From assembly GCF_004005815.1 (NCBI RefSeq), contig NZ_SACK01000002.1, positions 1-64,000 on the forward strand: a DNA stretch of 64,000 bases, written 5' to 3'. Origin of the DNA: Mucilaginibacter limnophilus. Lineage in GTDB: Bacteria > Bacteroidota > Bacteroidia > Sphingobacteriales > Sphingobacteriaceae. Positions 15,332 to 25,028 of the stretch are shown piece after piece. The stretch's first letter is position 1, and the number at the start of each line of letters is the position of its first letter. Position numbers and translations under genes: made by a program. The notes beneath the pieces are model-generated. The model was given only the letters and a program-made list of their open reading frames with translations. It made no database searches and was not told the origin of the DNA.

Positions 15332-15459
15332 GGATCTCAATTTTAAGCTAAACTCCCGGTATTTGTTAAGAAATGGTGAACGCTTGATTAAATAACAAAT
15401 AATATAAAAAAAGGATAGAGGTACACAAGCCATATTGCAATAAGTAGAGCAGCATACAG

Positions 15460-16434
15460 ATGAAAGAAACACAATTGAGCGTGCTTATTGATAAATATCT
15501 TTCCGGATCGTGCACACCGGAGGAAGCCAGGGTCATCGAGGGGTGGTATGATGCATTGCAGCCAGAACAGCGTAACTTTTTTGACGGCCAGGAAAAAGCC
15601 ATCAATGCGTCGGCTGAACGATCCTTACGGGCAATCCGGGAAAAGCTTCAGATGGGCGATGATAGCTACACCGCGCAGATCTCCCAGATCCGGCCAGTGC
15701 GCAGGCAATGGCAGTGGCTTGCGGCGGCATGTATCCTGGTATTAATAAGCGTTGGCGGCATGTTGTTAATGAAGCGCAATGCCGCTGAACACTATGTCGT
15801 TCTTAGCGCCGCGACCGGCCAAATCAAAGGCTTTCAATTGCCGGACGGTACCCGGGTACTGCTTAATGCAGGTAGCCAGCTCAAATACTGTGCTGATTAC
15901 AACGAAAAAAAGCGGCGCGTCTGGCTGGATGGAGAAGCATTTTTTGACGTAAAACACGACAAGCAAAAGCCATTTGATGTTGAGGCCGGCGATTTTAAAA
16001 CGCATGTGCTGGGTACAGCGTTTGCCGTCTCTGCATACCCCGGAGCACTGGTTAAAACTGTTACCGTTACCCGCGGCAAGGTACAAGTAAGTAATACCAA
16101 AAAGGTGCTGGGGCTGTTGCTGCCTGACCGCAGTTTGGAGTATACGGAAAACACAGGGATAACTAGACTAAGAGGTGTTGATGCCGGCAAGATGGTATCC
16201 TGGACGGCCGGCAAACTTGCATTCATCGATATGCCGATGCAGGATATCGCCATCCATCTTCAGCGTTGGTATGGCGTCAAGTTCATATTTAATGATCAGC
16301 ACTTAAAGAATACGAGGTTTACAGCAAGTTTTAACGGCAATATACCGCTGCAGGAATTGCTGCTCATAATGTCGGAGGTCAGCCACGTGAATTACCGTTA
16401 CGATGCAAAGAACCGCATCGTAACGTGCCTGTGA
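15460..16434 (+). CDS. FecR-family anti-sigma factor
   Basis: This 324-residue single-pass inner-membrane protein has a cytoplasmic N-terminal anti-sigma region (KYLSGSCTPEEARVIEGWYD). A transmembrane helix (WQWLAAACILVLISVGGMLL) lies at about residues 86-106. The periplasmic FecR domain follows (GFQLPDGTRVLLNAGSQLKY, RRVWLDGEAFFDVKHDKQKP, VLGTAFAVSAYP), then a C-terminal DUF4974 domain (IAIHLQRWYGVKFIFNDQHL). It holds the ECF sigma inactive until the TonB receptor's signalling domain engages the periplasmic part. It lies directly upstream of the susC gene that carries that signalling domain. Confidence 0.92.
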   Translation: MKETQLSVLIDKYLSGSCTPEEARVIEGWYDALQPEQRNFFDGQEKAINASAERSLRAIREKLQMGDDSYTAQISQIRPVRRQWQWLAAACILVLISVGGMLLMKRNAAEHYVVLSAATGQIKGFQLPDGTRVLLNAGSQLKYCADYNEKKRRVWLDGEAFFDVKHDKQKPFDVEAGDFKTHVLGTAFAVSAYPGALVKTVTVTRGKVQVSNTKKVLGLLLPDRSLEYTENTGITRLRGVDAGKMVSWTAGKLAFIDMPMQDIAIHLQRWYGVKFIFNDQHLKNTRFTASFNGNIPLQELLLIMSEVSHVNYRYDAKNRIVTCL

Positions 16435-16579
16435 TTGTACTTTTTTTAAATTATTAAAGCAAATGCCTATGTAACACTTAAAACAAGAGCAAAGTATAAA
16501 AAAACCGCTTTGTGGTCGAGACAAAACGGTTAAGGGATCTTAACAACAAGCTATTCATCATTAAAATCATTACAAATCT

Positions 16580-19500
16580 ATGCAAATTCTTTTTAAAAGA
16601 ATGCAACAGGCGGGGTATTGCCTTCACCTGAGTAAGAAGTTATCCATTCAATATTGGCCATTATGCCGAAAGATCATGAAAATTTCAGTTGCGCTGTGGT
16701 TGCTGTTAACAGCAAGTACATTGACGATGTTTGCCGAGGACAGCAAGGGGCAAAGTTTAAAAGACACCAGAATATCGATAGTCGCTAAAGAAAAGTCTTT
16801 GGAAGCGATTCTCAGCGATATTGAAAAAATATCCGGCTTTCACTTCGTATACAGGACTGATCTGGTAAAACCTTACCAGGTAAAGCACTATTCCGCGAAT
16901 TCTCTAAGTGTTGAAAATGTACTCAGCGACCTGCTGCATCCGCGCAAACTGATATTTCGCCAGCGCGGTGATAACGTACTTATCGAAACACAAAACGATA
17001 CCGCTAAGGAAGAGAAAAAAGTTAGCTCGGTAACTCAGCGTCCAGGCGCAGCAATCACTGTAACCGGACGTGTTGAAGACGAAAAAGGATTACCCATGCC
17101 GGGTGTGACCGTTGCCGTTAAAGGCACGCAGCATTCAGTCGCCACTGTATCCGACGGAACATACCATATAGACGCTGAAAACGGACAAACGCTGATCTTT
17201 TCTTTTTTAAGTTATAAGACGGTTGAGAAAGTAATCAGCGGTACGCAAATTATAAACGTACGCATGGAACCGGAAAGCAGCCAGCTTAATGAGGTGGTTG
17301 TAGTGGGCTACGGTACGCAGCGCCGCGGTGATCTGACAACAGCGGTAAGCTCACTCAAAGCCGGTGAGATCAATAATTTTACGGGAACGGGAGTGGACAA
17401 AGCAATGACCGGCAAAATGGCCGGTGTGCAGGTACTGGAACCCAATGGTGCTCCAGGAGCCGGTATTACCATCGCCATTCGCGGCAAGGCGACAGTCACT
17501 GCCGGTACACAGCCATTGTATGTGATAGACGGTATTCCGCTCTCAGAATCCAATTCCAATGGCCCGGGTTTGACCGTTAATCCGCTTAACAACATCAACG
17601 TAGCCGATATTGAAACCGTAGACGTACTTAAAGATGCGTCAGCTGCGGCTATTTACGGTTCGCGCGGCTCTAACGGTGTTATTTTGATCACCACTAAACG
17701 TGGAAAGAAAGATAAACCCACAATCAGTTACAATGGCTATGCGGGTTATCAGAAAGTCTTAAGAAAAATTGATATGCTTGATGCCTATGAATATGCGCAG
17801 CTAATATACGATGCACATAATAATGCATATTTTGACCTTCTTGCTGATAAGGGACTGAGCGGAAGTGCAAGTGATGATAACGCCACCCGACTGGCCAAAC
17901 TGGGCGGGCCTGTGGGCGCTACCAACCAGGCCTATGTGCTGCCACCGGAAATTATGCCCTATCTTGAAGGCAAACCGGGCCTGACCAATACGGACTGGCA
18001 GGATGCTATTTTCCGCCAGGCCTCTACACAAAATCATACCCTGTCGGTAGCTGGCGGTTCAGATAACATTAAATACTACGTTTCGGGCAATTATCTTAAC
18101 CAGCAAGGGGTTGTGATACAATCCGGCTTTAAACGTTATGGCGGCCGGGTGAACCTTGATGCATCTTACAATAAATTTAAATTAGGAGCTACCATTAATT
18201 ATGGTTACGAGCAGTATCAGTTCCAGCCAACGGAGGGGCGTTTTGCCAGCCAGGAATTTATTGTACCCATCGCTTTAACGGCAGCACCATTTTTCCCTGT
18301 GTATAACGCCGATGGTTCATACAACTACAGCCAGTACAATTATCAGTATGCAACTTCGCAAACCATTAACCCGGTTGCACTTGCGAATTTAAAAACGGAT
18401 AATACCGGCCAGGGTAAACTTTTAGGAAACCTATTCGCTCAGTACGATTTCACGCCTGAGCTGTCTAATAAGCTATCATTCGGTGTCAATATCAACAACG
18501 CCAACCGTAATACCTTTCGTCCATCGGTTTTACCGACGGTGAATCCGTCCAGCCTTACTTCAATACCTACGGGTTCTTACCGAAACATCTCACTGCTGAA
18601 CTGGCTGGTTGAAAACACGCTGACTTATAACAAACAGTTTGGCAATCATAATATTAACGCAGTTGCTGCTGTAAGCGCACAGAAAGAAACTTTTGCAAAC
18701 AGCGTGATTAACGCCACCGGTTATGCAAACGATATGGTCACAACGCTGAATGGCGCTACCAGCATCCAAAGTTTTGGCGGAGGAACCGAGCAATGGACCC
18801 TGCTGTCAGCACTTACCCGCGTTCAGTATAGCTTTAAGGACAAATACCTGGCCTCTGCTGCTATCCGTGCCGATGGTTCTTCCCGTTTTGGCGCCAATTC
18901 AAAATACGGATATTTCCCGTCAGCTTCATTAGGCTGGAACGTGGATCGTGAAGATTTTATGCAGGCTGTAAAAGCCGTAAGCTCACTGAAGTTACGTGCG
19001 AGTTACGGCTTAACCGGTAATATGCAGATAGGTAACTATGCTTATTTATCACTGTTATCCCCGTCGAATTATGTGTTCGGTCCTAACGGTTCAACCAAAT
19101 TAGCCAACGGTTCTTATCAATCAACCGCAGGTAATGATGAACTGGGCTGGGAACGAACATCGGCCTTTAATATTGGTGCCGATATCGGTTTTCTTAGAGA
19201 AAGATTGCACCTGACGGTTGATGCCTATACTAATAATACGAGCGACCTGCTGCTTCAGGTACCCGTGGCCCATACATCAGGCTATCGTGACAACTTGCAG
19301 AATATTGGAAAAGTGCGCAACCAGGGTCTGGAATTCACATTGAGCGGCGACAATAAGATCGGCGAATTTCGCGTGACCAATAGCGCTAATATTTCTTTTA
19401 ACCGCAATAAGGTACTCGATCTGGGTGGCGCCAGGTCTATGATCACACAAGCACAAGGCGTGATTTACTTTATTACTGAAGTGGGCAAGCCTATTGGTAA

Positions 19501-20173
19501 CTACTATACCTTAGTGCAGGACGGTATCTATAAAAGCCAGGCTGAACTCAATGATCCGAATATTCCGAAAGTGCCCGGCGCAAAAGTCGGCGACATGAAG
19601 TTCAAGGATATCAACGGCGACAAAGTGATCGACCCCACCAATGACAGGAGCATTACCGGCAATTATATGCCAAAGTTCACGTACGGTTTTTCGAGCCAGT
19701 TGCAGTACAAGCTTTTTGATCTAAGTGTTGCCCTGCAAGGGGTTTATGGGAATAAGATCGCCAACATCAACTCAAGATACATTAATAGCCTCGAGAGTTT
19801 TACTAACAACACCGCCGAGGCGCTTGACCGCTTCCACTCTGAAGCTGATCCGGGTTCCGGCAATTATCCGCGCGCGAACCGAAGTCAGCGGGGTTTAAAC
19901 GCCAATATGTCTACTTACTCTATCCGTAGCGGTTCATATTTGCGGATACGTGATATCACTTTTGGTGTCACACTGCCTAATAAGCTGGCTACAAAAGCAG
20001 GTATAGGTAAGGCACGCCTTTATTTCACGGCAACCAACCCTTTCATGTTCACCAAATACAACGCTTATAACCCTGAAATAAGCCAGGAAAGCAATCCTCT
20101 TATGCCTGGTGTGGATTATGGCAGCTATCCCCTAAGTAAATCTTTTGTATTCGGACTTAATTTAAGCTTTTAA
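16580..20173 (+). CDS. SusC/RagA TonB-linked outer-membrane receptor with STN signalling domain
   Basis: This 1197-residue protein has a signal region (KISVALWLLLTASTLTMFAE). An STN secretin/TonB signalling domain (about 60-115, ISIVAKEKSLEAILSDIEKI) talks to FecR. A carboxypeptidase-regulatory-like domain follows (about 155-230, VTGRVEDEKGLPMPGVTVAV), then a TonB box and plug (EVVVVGYGTQRRGDLTTAVS, with the SusC motif YVIDGIPL), and the beta-barrel ending FVFGLNLSF. Length agrees with SusC proteins carrying an STN extension. It imports oligosaccharide or other ligand with its SusD partner 5 bases downstream. The transported substrate is not evident. The codon run before the signal (residues 1-33) suggests the start could be further in, at the Met of MKISVALW. 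Confidence 0.93.
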   Translation: MQILFKRMQQAGYCLHLSKKLSIQYWPLCRKIMKISVALWLLLTASTLTMFAEDSKGQSLKDTRISIVAKEKSLEAILSDIEKISGFHFVYRTDLVKPYQVKHYSANSLSVENVLSDLLHPRKLIFRQRGDNVLIETQNDTAKEEKKVSSVTQRPGAAITVTGRVEDEKGLPMPGVTVAVKGTQHSVATVSDGTYHIDAENGQTLIFSFLSYKTVEKVISGTQIINVRMEPESSQLNEVVVVGYGTQRRGDLTTAVSSLKAGEINNFTGTGVDKAMTGKMAGVQVLEPNGAPGAGITIAIRGKATVTAGTQPLYVIDGIPLSESNSNGPGLTVNPLNNINVADIETVDVLKDASAAAIYGSRGSNGVILITTKRGKKDKPTISYNGYAGYQKVLRKIDMLDAYEYAQLIYDAHNNAYFDLLADKGLSGSASDDNATRLAKLGGPVGATNQAYVLPPEIMPYLEGKPGLTNTDWQDAIFRQASTQNHTLSVAGGSDNIKYYVSGNYLNQQGVVIQSGFKRYGGRVNLDASYNKFKLGATINYGYEQYQFQPTEGRFASQEFIVPIALTAAPFFPVYNADGSYNYSQYNYQYATSQTINPVALANLKTDNTGQGKLLGNLFAQYDFTPELSNKLSFGVNINNANRNTFRPSVLPTVNPSSLTSIPTGSYRNISLLNWLVENTLTYNKQFGNHNINAVAAVSAQKETFANSVINATGYANDMVTTLNGATSIQSFGGGTEQWTLLSALTRVQYSFKDKYLASAAIRADGSSRFGANSKYGYFPSASLGWNVDREDFMQAVKAVSSLKLRASYGLTGNMQIGNYAYLSLLSPSNYVFGPNGSTKLANGSYQSTAGNDELGWERTSAFNIGADIGFLRERLHLTVDAYTNNTSDLLLQVPVAHTSGYRDNLQNIGKVRNQGLEFTLSGDNKIGEFRVTNSANISFNRNKVLDLGGARSMITQAQGVIYFITEVGKPIGNYYTLVQDGIYKSQAELNDPNIPKVPGAKVGDMKFKDINGDKVIDPTNDRSITGNYMPKFTYGFSSQLQYKLFDLSVALQGVYGNKIANINSRYINSLESFTNNTAEALDRFHSEADPGSGNYPRANRSQRGLNANMSTYSIRSGSYLRIRDITFGVTLPNKLATKAGIGKARLYFTATNPFMFTKYNAYNPEISQESNPLMPGVDYGSYPLSKSFVFGLNLSF

Positions 20174-20178
20174 TCATC

Positions 20179-21582
20179 ATGAAAAAGACACTGATATATC
20201 TGTTAACTGGTGTTGTTGTTACAACTGCCTGTAAAAAATCTTTTCTTTCACCCACGCCGCAGTCAACTGCTACGGCCGTTAATTTTTATAAAAATACCGC
20301 TGATATTACTAATGCTGTTACCGCTGCTTATGCGCCCTTGCAGGGTGCTGCTTTATACCAAACCAACATCACGATCATGACGGAACTGCGCAGCGATAAT
20401 ATTGAAGACCAAAACCCGGGCGCAGATGCAGGCAAGCAATTCAATATCGACCGTTTTTTAGCGGGTGCAGATAATACCGTTTTTGGCGATACCTGGCTGG
20501 CGCTTTACAACGGCATATCAAGGTGTAACAATACTTTGGCTCATCTTGATGTGGTAACCGATACGAGACTTCGGAGTCAATATGAAGGAGAATTACGCTT
20601 TCTGCGCGCTTTACATTATTTCAACCTCGTGCGTTTCTGGGGCAACGTCCCTCTGGTGCTTCAACCTGTAACAACAAAGGAAGCGCAGAACATCGGCCGC
20701 AGTTCTTCAGAAGCAGTTTACGCAGCAATTGAAGAAGATTTAACCAAAGCGGCCGCGTTACTGCCGGCTACGTATGCTGCCGCAGATATGGGCAGAGCTT
20801 CGGCAGGTGCTGCAAAGGGGTTATTGGGTAAGGTATATCTTACTGAGAAAAAATACCAACAAGCAGTAACTACATTAAAAGAGCTGTTGCCACAAGGTAC
20901 CAATCCGTATAAGTACACACTTTTACCCAATGTAGCCGATGTATTCAGCGTCAGCAATAAATTAAATGCCGAAATTTTGTTCGCTGTGCATTTCGAAAAA
21001 AGCATCACCGGACAGGGCCATTCGGTTTCTGCTTATTTTAACCGCCCTGTTTTAGACCCCAATTTGCTTAACGCTTATGAAGCCTCAGACACCCGCCGTG
21101 ATCTGCTTAATCAGCAGTCGATAGATGCGAATACAGCACCGGTAAAAAAGTATTTTGACACATTTGATCCTACTTTTCGCACCGTAGGCAATGATTATAT
21201 TGTACTGCGCTATGCAGATGTATTGTTAATGTACGTCGAAGCATTGAATGAGGTAGCCTACAGCGGCGACGCAAACAGTGAACAATTTATCTACTTGAAC
21301 GCGGTGCGAAACAGAGCCAAAGCATCAGCATATACGCCTGCACAACTTAATAGCCAGCAGTCCTTTCGTGCGGCGGTTTTACAGGAAAGGAGACTGGAAC
21401 TGCCGCTTGAATTTAACCGCTGGTTTGACCTTGTCAGAACCAACACTGCCCAGCAGGCTATGCAGAATTCGGGCTTAACCAAGTTGAGCATACAAGCGTT
21501 TCAATACTTATATCCCATACCACAGGGGCAGATCGAAGTTATTCATAACCCATCCATATTCCCGCAGAACCCGGGATACTAA
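20179..21582 (+). CDS. SusD/RagB-family nutrient-binding lipoprotein
   Basis: This 467-residue outer-membrane lipoprotein starts with a type II signal (LIYLLTGVVVTTACKKSFLS). It shows SusD features: ATAVNFYKNTADITNAVTAA, the LRFLRALHYFNLVRFWGNVP motif, TPR-like helices (GAAKGLLGKVYLTEKKYQQA), YADVLLMYVEALNEVAYSGD, and the C-terminal FNRWFDLVRTN and YLYPIPQGQIEVIHNP. It caps the SusC barrel encoded directly upstream and recruits ligand at the cell surface. Substrate unknown. Slightly shorter than average SusD (about 500 to 550). Confidence 0.93.
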   Translation: MKKTLIYLLTGVVVTTACKKSFLSPTPQSTATAVNFYKNTADITNAVTAAYAPLQGAALYQTNITIMTELRSDNIEDQNPGADAGKQFNIDRFLAGADNTVFGDTWLALYNGISRCNNTLAHLDVVTDTRLRSQYEGELRFLRALHYFNLVRFWGNVPLVLQPVTTKEAQNIGRSSSEAVYAAIEEDLTKAAALLPATYAAADMGRASAGAAKGLLGKVYLTEKKYQQAVTTLKELLPQGTNPYKYTLLPNVADVFSVSNKLNAEILFAVHFEKSITGQGHSVSAYFNRPVLDPNLLNAYEASDTRRDLLNQQSIDANTAPVKKYFDTFDPTFRTVGNDYIVLRYADVLLMYVEALNEVAYSGDANSEQFIYLNAVRNRAKASAYTPAQLNSQQSFRAAVLQERRLELPLEFNRWFDLVRTNTAQQAMQNSGLTKLSIQAFQYLYPIPQGQIEVIHNPSIFPQNPGY

Positions 21583-21593
21583 AGACCAATCGC

Positions 21594-21616
21594 AGAGCCG
21601 AAATGAATGCGGCTCT
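21594..21616 (+). terminator. Weak hairpin between susD and phosphoesterase gene
   Basis: AGAGCCG (21594-21600) and CGGCTCT (21610-21616) form a 7-base stem with a 9-base loop and only a weak T-rich tail (CTTATC). It more likely attenuates than terminates, lowering expression of the two enzyme genes relative to susCD. Confidence 0.4.
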
Positions 21617-21636
21617 CTTATCAAATTATCAACTAT

Positions 21637-23214
21637 ATGAAAAAGATAGGAAAGATATTACTGTGCCTGCTTTTTAGCAGCACGATAGCTGTCGCACAGC
21701 AAAAAGTAACAGGCTATGTTTTTAACGACATTAATGGCAATCGTACAAAGGATAGTAAGGAAAAGGGTATTGCGGGCGTAAGCGTAACTAACGGCATACA
21801 GGTTACCCGTACTAATGCACAGGGCAAATACCAGTTACCTGTATGGGATGACGCGATTATCGCGGTAATAAAACCGGCCGGCTATGCTGTACCCCTTAAT
21901 AAAAACAATGAACCGCAGTTCTTTTATGTACACAACCCTAAAGGATCGCCCAAATTGAAATATCATGGAGTGGCGCCAACCGGTCCGCTACCATCTTCCG
22001 TCGACTTCGGCTTAATACCAGCAAAACAGGATCAAAACTTCCGTGCACTTATCTTCGGTGACCCGCAGGTGTTGGACGAGCGCGAACTCGGTTATTTTGA
22101 TAAAGGCATCGTTTCAGAAGTTGAAGGCATAAAAAAAGTTGCCTTTGGCCTGAGTATGGGTGATCTTGTCCAGGATAATCTTGATCTGCATATTCCTTAC
22201 AGCAACACCGTCGCCAAGATAGGGATACCCTGGTATAACGTATTGGGTAATCATGATATGAATGTAGATGCTCCTATAGACAGCCTGACCGATGAAAGCT
22301 TTACAGCGCATTTCGGTCCGGCCAATTATGCCTTTAATTATGGGAAGGCTCACTTTGTAATCATTGAGGATAACGCTTTTCCGGATACTACCTTCAAAGG
22401 TTTCCGTGGAGGCATGACACAGAGCCAGTTAAGATTTATGGAAAACGACTTAAAACTGGTAGACACATCCAGCCTGGTGATACTGGCAATGCATGTGCCA
22501 TTGGAGAACCAATCACCGAATTCCTTCCGTAAAGATGACCGCGACCGCGTTTTTCGTATGTTGGAAAAATTTCCGCATGTGCTGGTGCTTTCTGCGCATT
22601 CGCATAACCAGCGCCAGGACTTTTACGGGAAGGAATATGGCTGGCGTAATGAGAAACCATTGTATGAGTTTAATATCGGTACCACCTGCGGCAATTGGTG
22701 GTCCGGTAAGATAGATGACCGTGGCGTAGCCGATGCTGAAATGAGCGATGGTACGCCTAAAGGTTATGCCTTCCTGAATATTGACGGCAATCAATATACG
22801 ATTGACTATAAAGTTGCCGGTAAACCGGCGGCCTACCAGATCAATCTTTACCATCGTAAGGTGATGAATGACATCTGGTGGGAAGGGCGAGGGCTCATTT
22901 ACGCGAATTTTTTTATGGGCTACTCGGGCAGCAAGGTTGAATACCGCATTGATGCGCGGCCCTGGAAAGCGATGAAGTTTGTAGAAGGCCCGGACCCGGC
23001 GTTTGTGGCCAAAGGCAACGAATGGGACCTGGCTGATACACTCATGCGTGGCCGCAGGCCAACAGAAGCAGCCAAATGCACACACCTATGGACCGCGCCA
23101 TTGCCTGAGAACATTGGTATCGGCGCGCATAAAATTGAGGTGAGGGCAACCGATGTATTCGGTCAAACTTTCTATCAAACCAGTACCTATCGCATAGAGA
23201 AACCACGCTATTAA
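21637..23214 (+). CDS. Calcineurin-like metallophosphoesterase, SusCD-linked
   Basis: The start is put at ATG 21637 (MKKIGKILLCLLFSSTIAVA, signal peptide); an earlier in-frame ATG at 21607 lies within a hairpin. The 525-residue enzyme has the three-part layout seen in Bacteroidota: an N-terminal beta domain (VTGYVFNDINGNRTKDSKEK, SdrD-like), a metallophosphatase core and a C-terminal beta domain. Catalytic metal ligands are visible: GDPQV (Asp142), GDLVQD, GNHD (204-207) and HSHNQ (His321/323). It is secreted, presumably to the periplasm, and may cleave phosphate esters or phosphodiesters from the imported ligand, which is inferred. It follows susD after 54 bases. Confidence 0.88.
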   Translation: MKKIGKILLCLLFSSTIAVAQQKVTGYVFNDINGNRTKDSKEKGIAGVSVTNGIQVTRTNAQGKYQLPVWDDAIIAVIKPAGYAVPLNKNNEPQFFYVHNPKGSPKLKYHGVAPTGPLPSSVDFGLIPAKQDQNFRALIFGDPQVLDERELGYFDKGIVSEVEGIKKVAFGLSMGDLVQDNLDLHIPYSNTVAKIGIPWYNVLGNHDMNVDAPIDSLTDESFTAHFGPANYAFNYGKAHFVIIEDNAFPDTTFKGFRGGMTQSQLRFMENDLKLVDTSSLVILAMHVPLENQSPNSFRKDDRDRVFRMLEKFPHVLVLSAHSHNQRQDFYGKEYGWRNEKPLYEFNIGTTCGNWWSGKIDDRGVADAEMSDGTPKGYAFLNIDGNQYTIDYKVAGKPAAYQINLYHRKVMNDIWWEGRGLIYANFFMGYSGSKVEYRIDARPWKAMKFVEGPDPAFVAKGNEWDLADTLMRGRRPTEAAKCTHLWTAPLPENIGIGAHKIEVRATDVFGQTFYQTSTYRIEKPRY

Positions 23215-23225
23215 ATCATTATCGA

Positions 23226-23258
23226 GGCTGCTTACTATTTAAGTAAGCAGCCTTTTAT
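23226..23258 (+). terminator. Intrinsic terminator after metallophosphoesterase gene
   Basis: Perfect 10-base arms GGCTGCTTAC (23226-23235) and GTAAGCAGCC (23243-23252) with a 7-base loop are followed by TTTTATTT. It lies just after the phosphoesterase gene and only about 13 bases before the ATG of the esterase gene. It therefore probably limits read-through into that gene. Confidence 0.8.
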
Positions 23259-23270
23259 TTGCTTGAACAA

Positions 23271-25028
23271 ATGACTAACCTTTTTAAGTTGTGGTTTACC
23301 CTTTTAGCGGTGACTGCGCTTTACATCAAAGCCGATGCCCAAAGCGCTTATGATTGGCACAAAGCGGAATGGGCGATTGGTATCTGTGAGCCGGATACGG
23401 AAAATGTTTTTCACAGGCTACCGGCAAGGCTGCAAAGCAGGGTTGCCAAAGGCGTGTGGAACCAATCCTTAAATTCTGCCGGGGAGTATTTACATATTCG
23501 TACTACCGCACGTTCTTTTACGATCAAATACCGCCTGTCCGGCAAAACCTACCATTTACGGCACATGCCTTCAACCGGTGTAAGCGGTCTTGACTTATAC
23601 GCTAAAGATATACACGGTCAATGGAACTGGGCACCGCCGGCGAAGTATGCATTTGGCGACACCTGTGTATACGAATATAAAGACCTGAAGATTACTGCAC
23701 GAAACACTGCAGAATTCTATCTCTATCTGCCGCTTTACGCCATCGTGCAGGAAATTGTGATAGGAATTCCTCAAGGCGAAAGGTTTGAATATTTGAAGCC
23801 TGATCATGATCTCCCCATTGTCGCTTACGGCACGTCCATTATGCAAGGTGCTGTTGCTTCCAGACCCGGCCTGGCCTGGACAAATATGCTACACAGGGCG
23901 CTTGGTCGTGATGTGATCAATCTTGGATTTAGCGGGAACGGCCGTTTCGATGCGCCTATTTTTGACCTGATGGCGGAGGTAAATGCCAGGCTGTACATAC
24001 TCGATTGCATGCCTAACCTGTTCATCAAAAAGTATTTTCCACCGGATACGATCATCAGCCGTCTGCGGTATGGAATAAGCAAACTCAGAGCGCGTCATCC
24101 GGAAGTTCCAATACTCTTAGCCGAGCATCCTGCCGGCGCAATGCCTGATGATATGGATACTGCAACAGTAAGCACTTACCATCTGGCAAGTCTAACGATA
24201 AAAAAGATCTACGATCAACTGGCGGCCGAAGGCGTCACGAACCTGCACTTGTTAAACGAAGCAGAAATAAATTTCGATATCAATAGCACCACGGACGGTA
24301 CGCACCCCAACGATCGGGGCATGATGCAGTACGCCCGGGCATACGAAAAAAAGATCAGGTTAATTTTGGCGGAGCCGGTTGGCGACATCAGTACACAGCG
24401 GCCCGTAGAGCAATATCGGGATGGGTTTGACTGGCGCAAACGCCATGAGGAAATCATTGACCTTACTTCCAAAGATCGGCCGGAAGTCATCATTTTTGGA
24501 AACTCGATCATTAATTACTGGGGTGGAAAGCCGAAACCGGAAAAAGTTGCTTTTAGTGGTGAAGACGCCTGGCAGCGTTATATGGAACCTTCCAAGGTTC
24601 AAAACGCGGGCTTTGGAAACGATCGTATAGAAAATGTGCTATGGCGCGTCTATCACGGGGAACTGGACCAGTTCAAGGGAAAGAAGATTGTGTTAATGAT
24701 AGGTACAAATAACCTGGTGTGGAATACCGACGGGGAGATATTAAAAGGTTTAACTTTTTTAATTGAGCAAATCAAAACACGGCAACCAGCAGCTATAATT
24801 TACATGAGCGGTATACTACCGCGAAGGAGTACGCTACAACGTGTTTTAGCCTTGAACAGTCAGATAAAAAGGGTAGCAAAGCTCACACAATGCCGGTATT
24901 TTGATTTTTCCAAATCCTTCTTGCAGGGGAAATCCCTAAATGACCATCTGTTTAAACCGGATGGTTTGCATCCAAATGCCGAGGGCTATGAGGTGTTGGG
25001 AAAATGCCTGGAAAAGATGTTGAATTAA
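23271..25028 (+). CDS. Double SGNH/GDSL hydrolase (GxDLY plus two SGNH domains)
   Basis: The start is ATG 23271; a TTG four codons earlier is less likely. The 585-residue protein has a signal peptide (LLAVTALYIKADAQ). A GxDLY-type beta domain (GLDLY at 106-110) precedes the first SGNH hydrolase domain, with Ser189 in GTSI, the GFSGNG block (219-224) and Asp342/His345 in DGTHPNDRG. A second, PAF-acetylhydrolase-like SGNH domain has Ser412 in GNSI, GFGND (447-451), GTNN (478-481) and Asp564/His567 in DGLHPNAEGY. Both catalytic sets look intact. Such enzymes deacetylate or de-esterify carbohydrates. It closes the susCD-phosphoesterase locus. Confidence 0.9.
   Translation: MTNLFKLWFTLLAVTALYIKADAQSAYDWHKAEWAIGICEPDTENVFHRLPARLQSRVAKGVWNQSLNSAGEYLHIRTTARSFTIKYRLSGKTYHLRHMPSTGVSGLDLYAKDIHGQWNWAPPAKYAFGDTCVYEYKDLKITARNTAEFYLYLPLYAIVQEIVIGIPQGERFEYLKPDHDLPIVAYGTSIMQGAVASRPGLAWTNMLHRALGRDVINLGFSGNGRFDAPIFDLMAEVNARLYILDCMPNLFIKKYFPPDTIISRLRYGISKLRARHPEVPILLAEHPAGAMPDDMDTATVSTYHLASLTIKKIYDQLAAEGVTNLHLLNEAEINFDINSTTDGTHPNDRGMMQYARAYEKKIRLILAEPVGDISTQRPVEQYRDGFDWRKRHEEIIDLTSKDRPEVIIFGNSIINYWGGKPKPEKVAFSGEDAWQRYMEPSKVQNAGFGNDRIENVLWRVYHGELDQFKGKKIVLMIGTNNLVWNTDGEILKGLTFLIEQIKTRQPAAIIYMSGILPRRSTLQRVLALNSQIKRVAKLTQCRYFDFSKSFLQGKSLNDHLFKPDGLHPNAEGYEVLGKCLEKMLN

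Noticed and set aside
21607-21636. Upstream start of the metallophosphoesterase at 21607
   Set aside because: It falls inside a hairpin and adds a leader before the clear signal peptide that starts at 21637.
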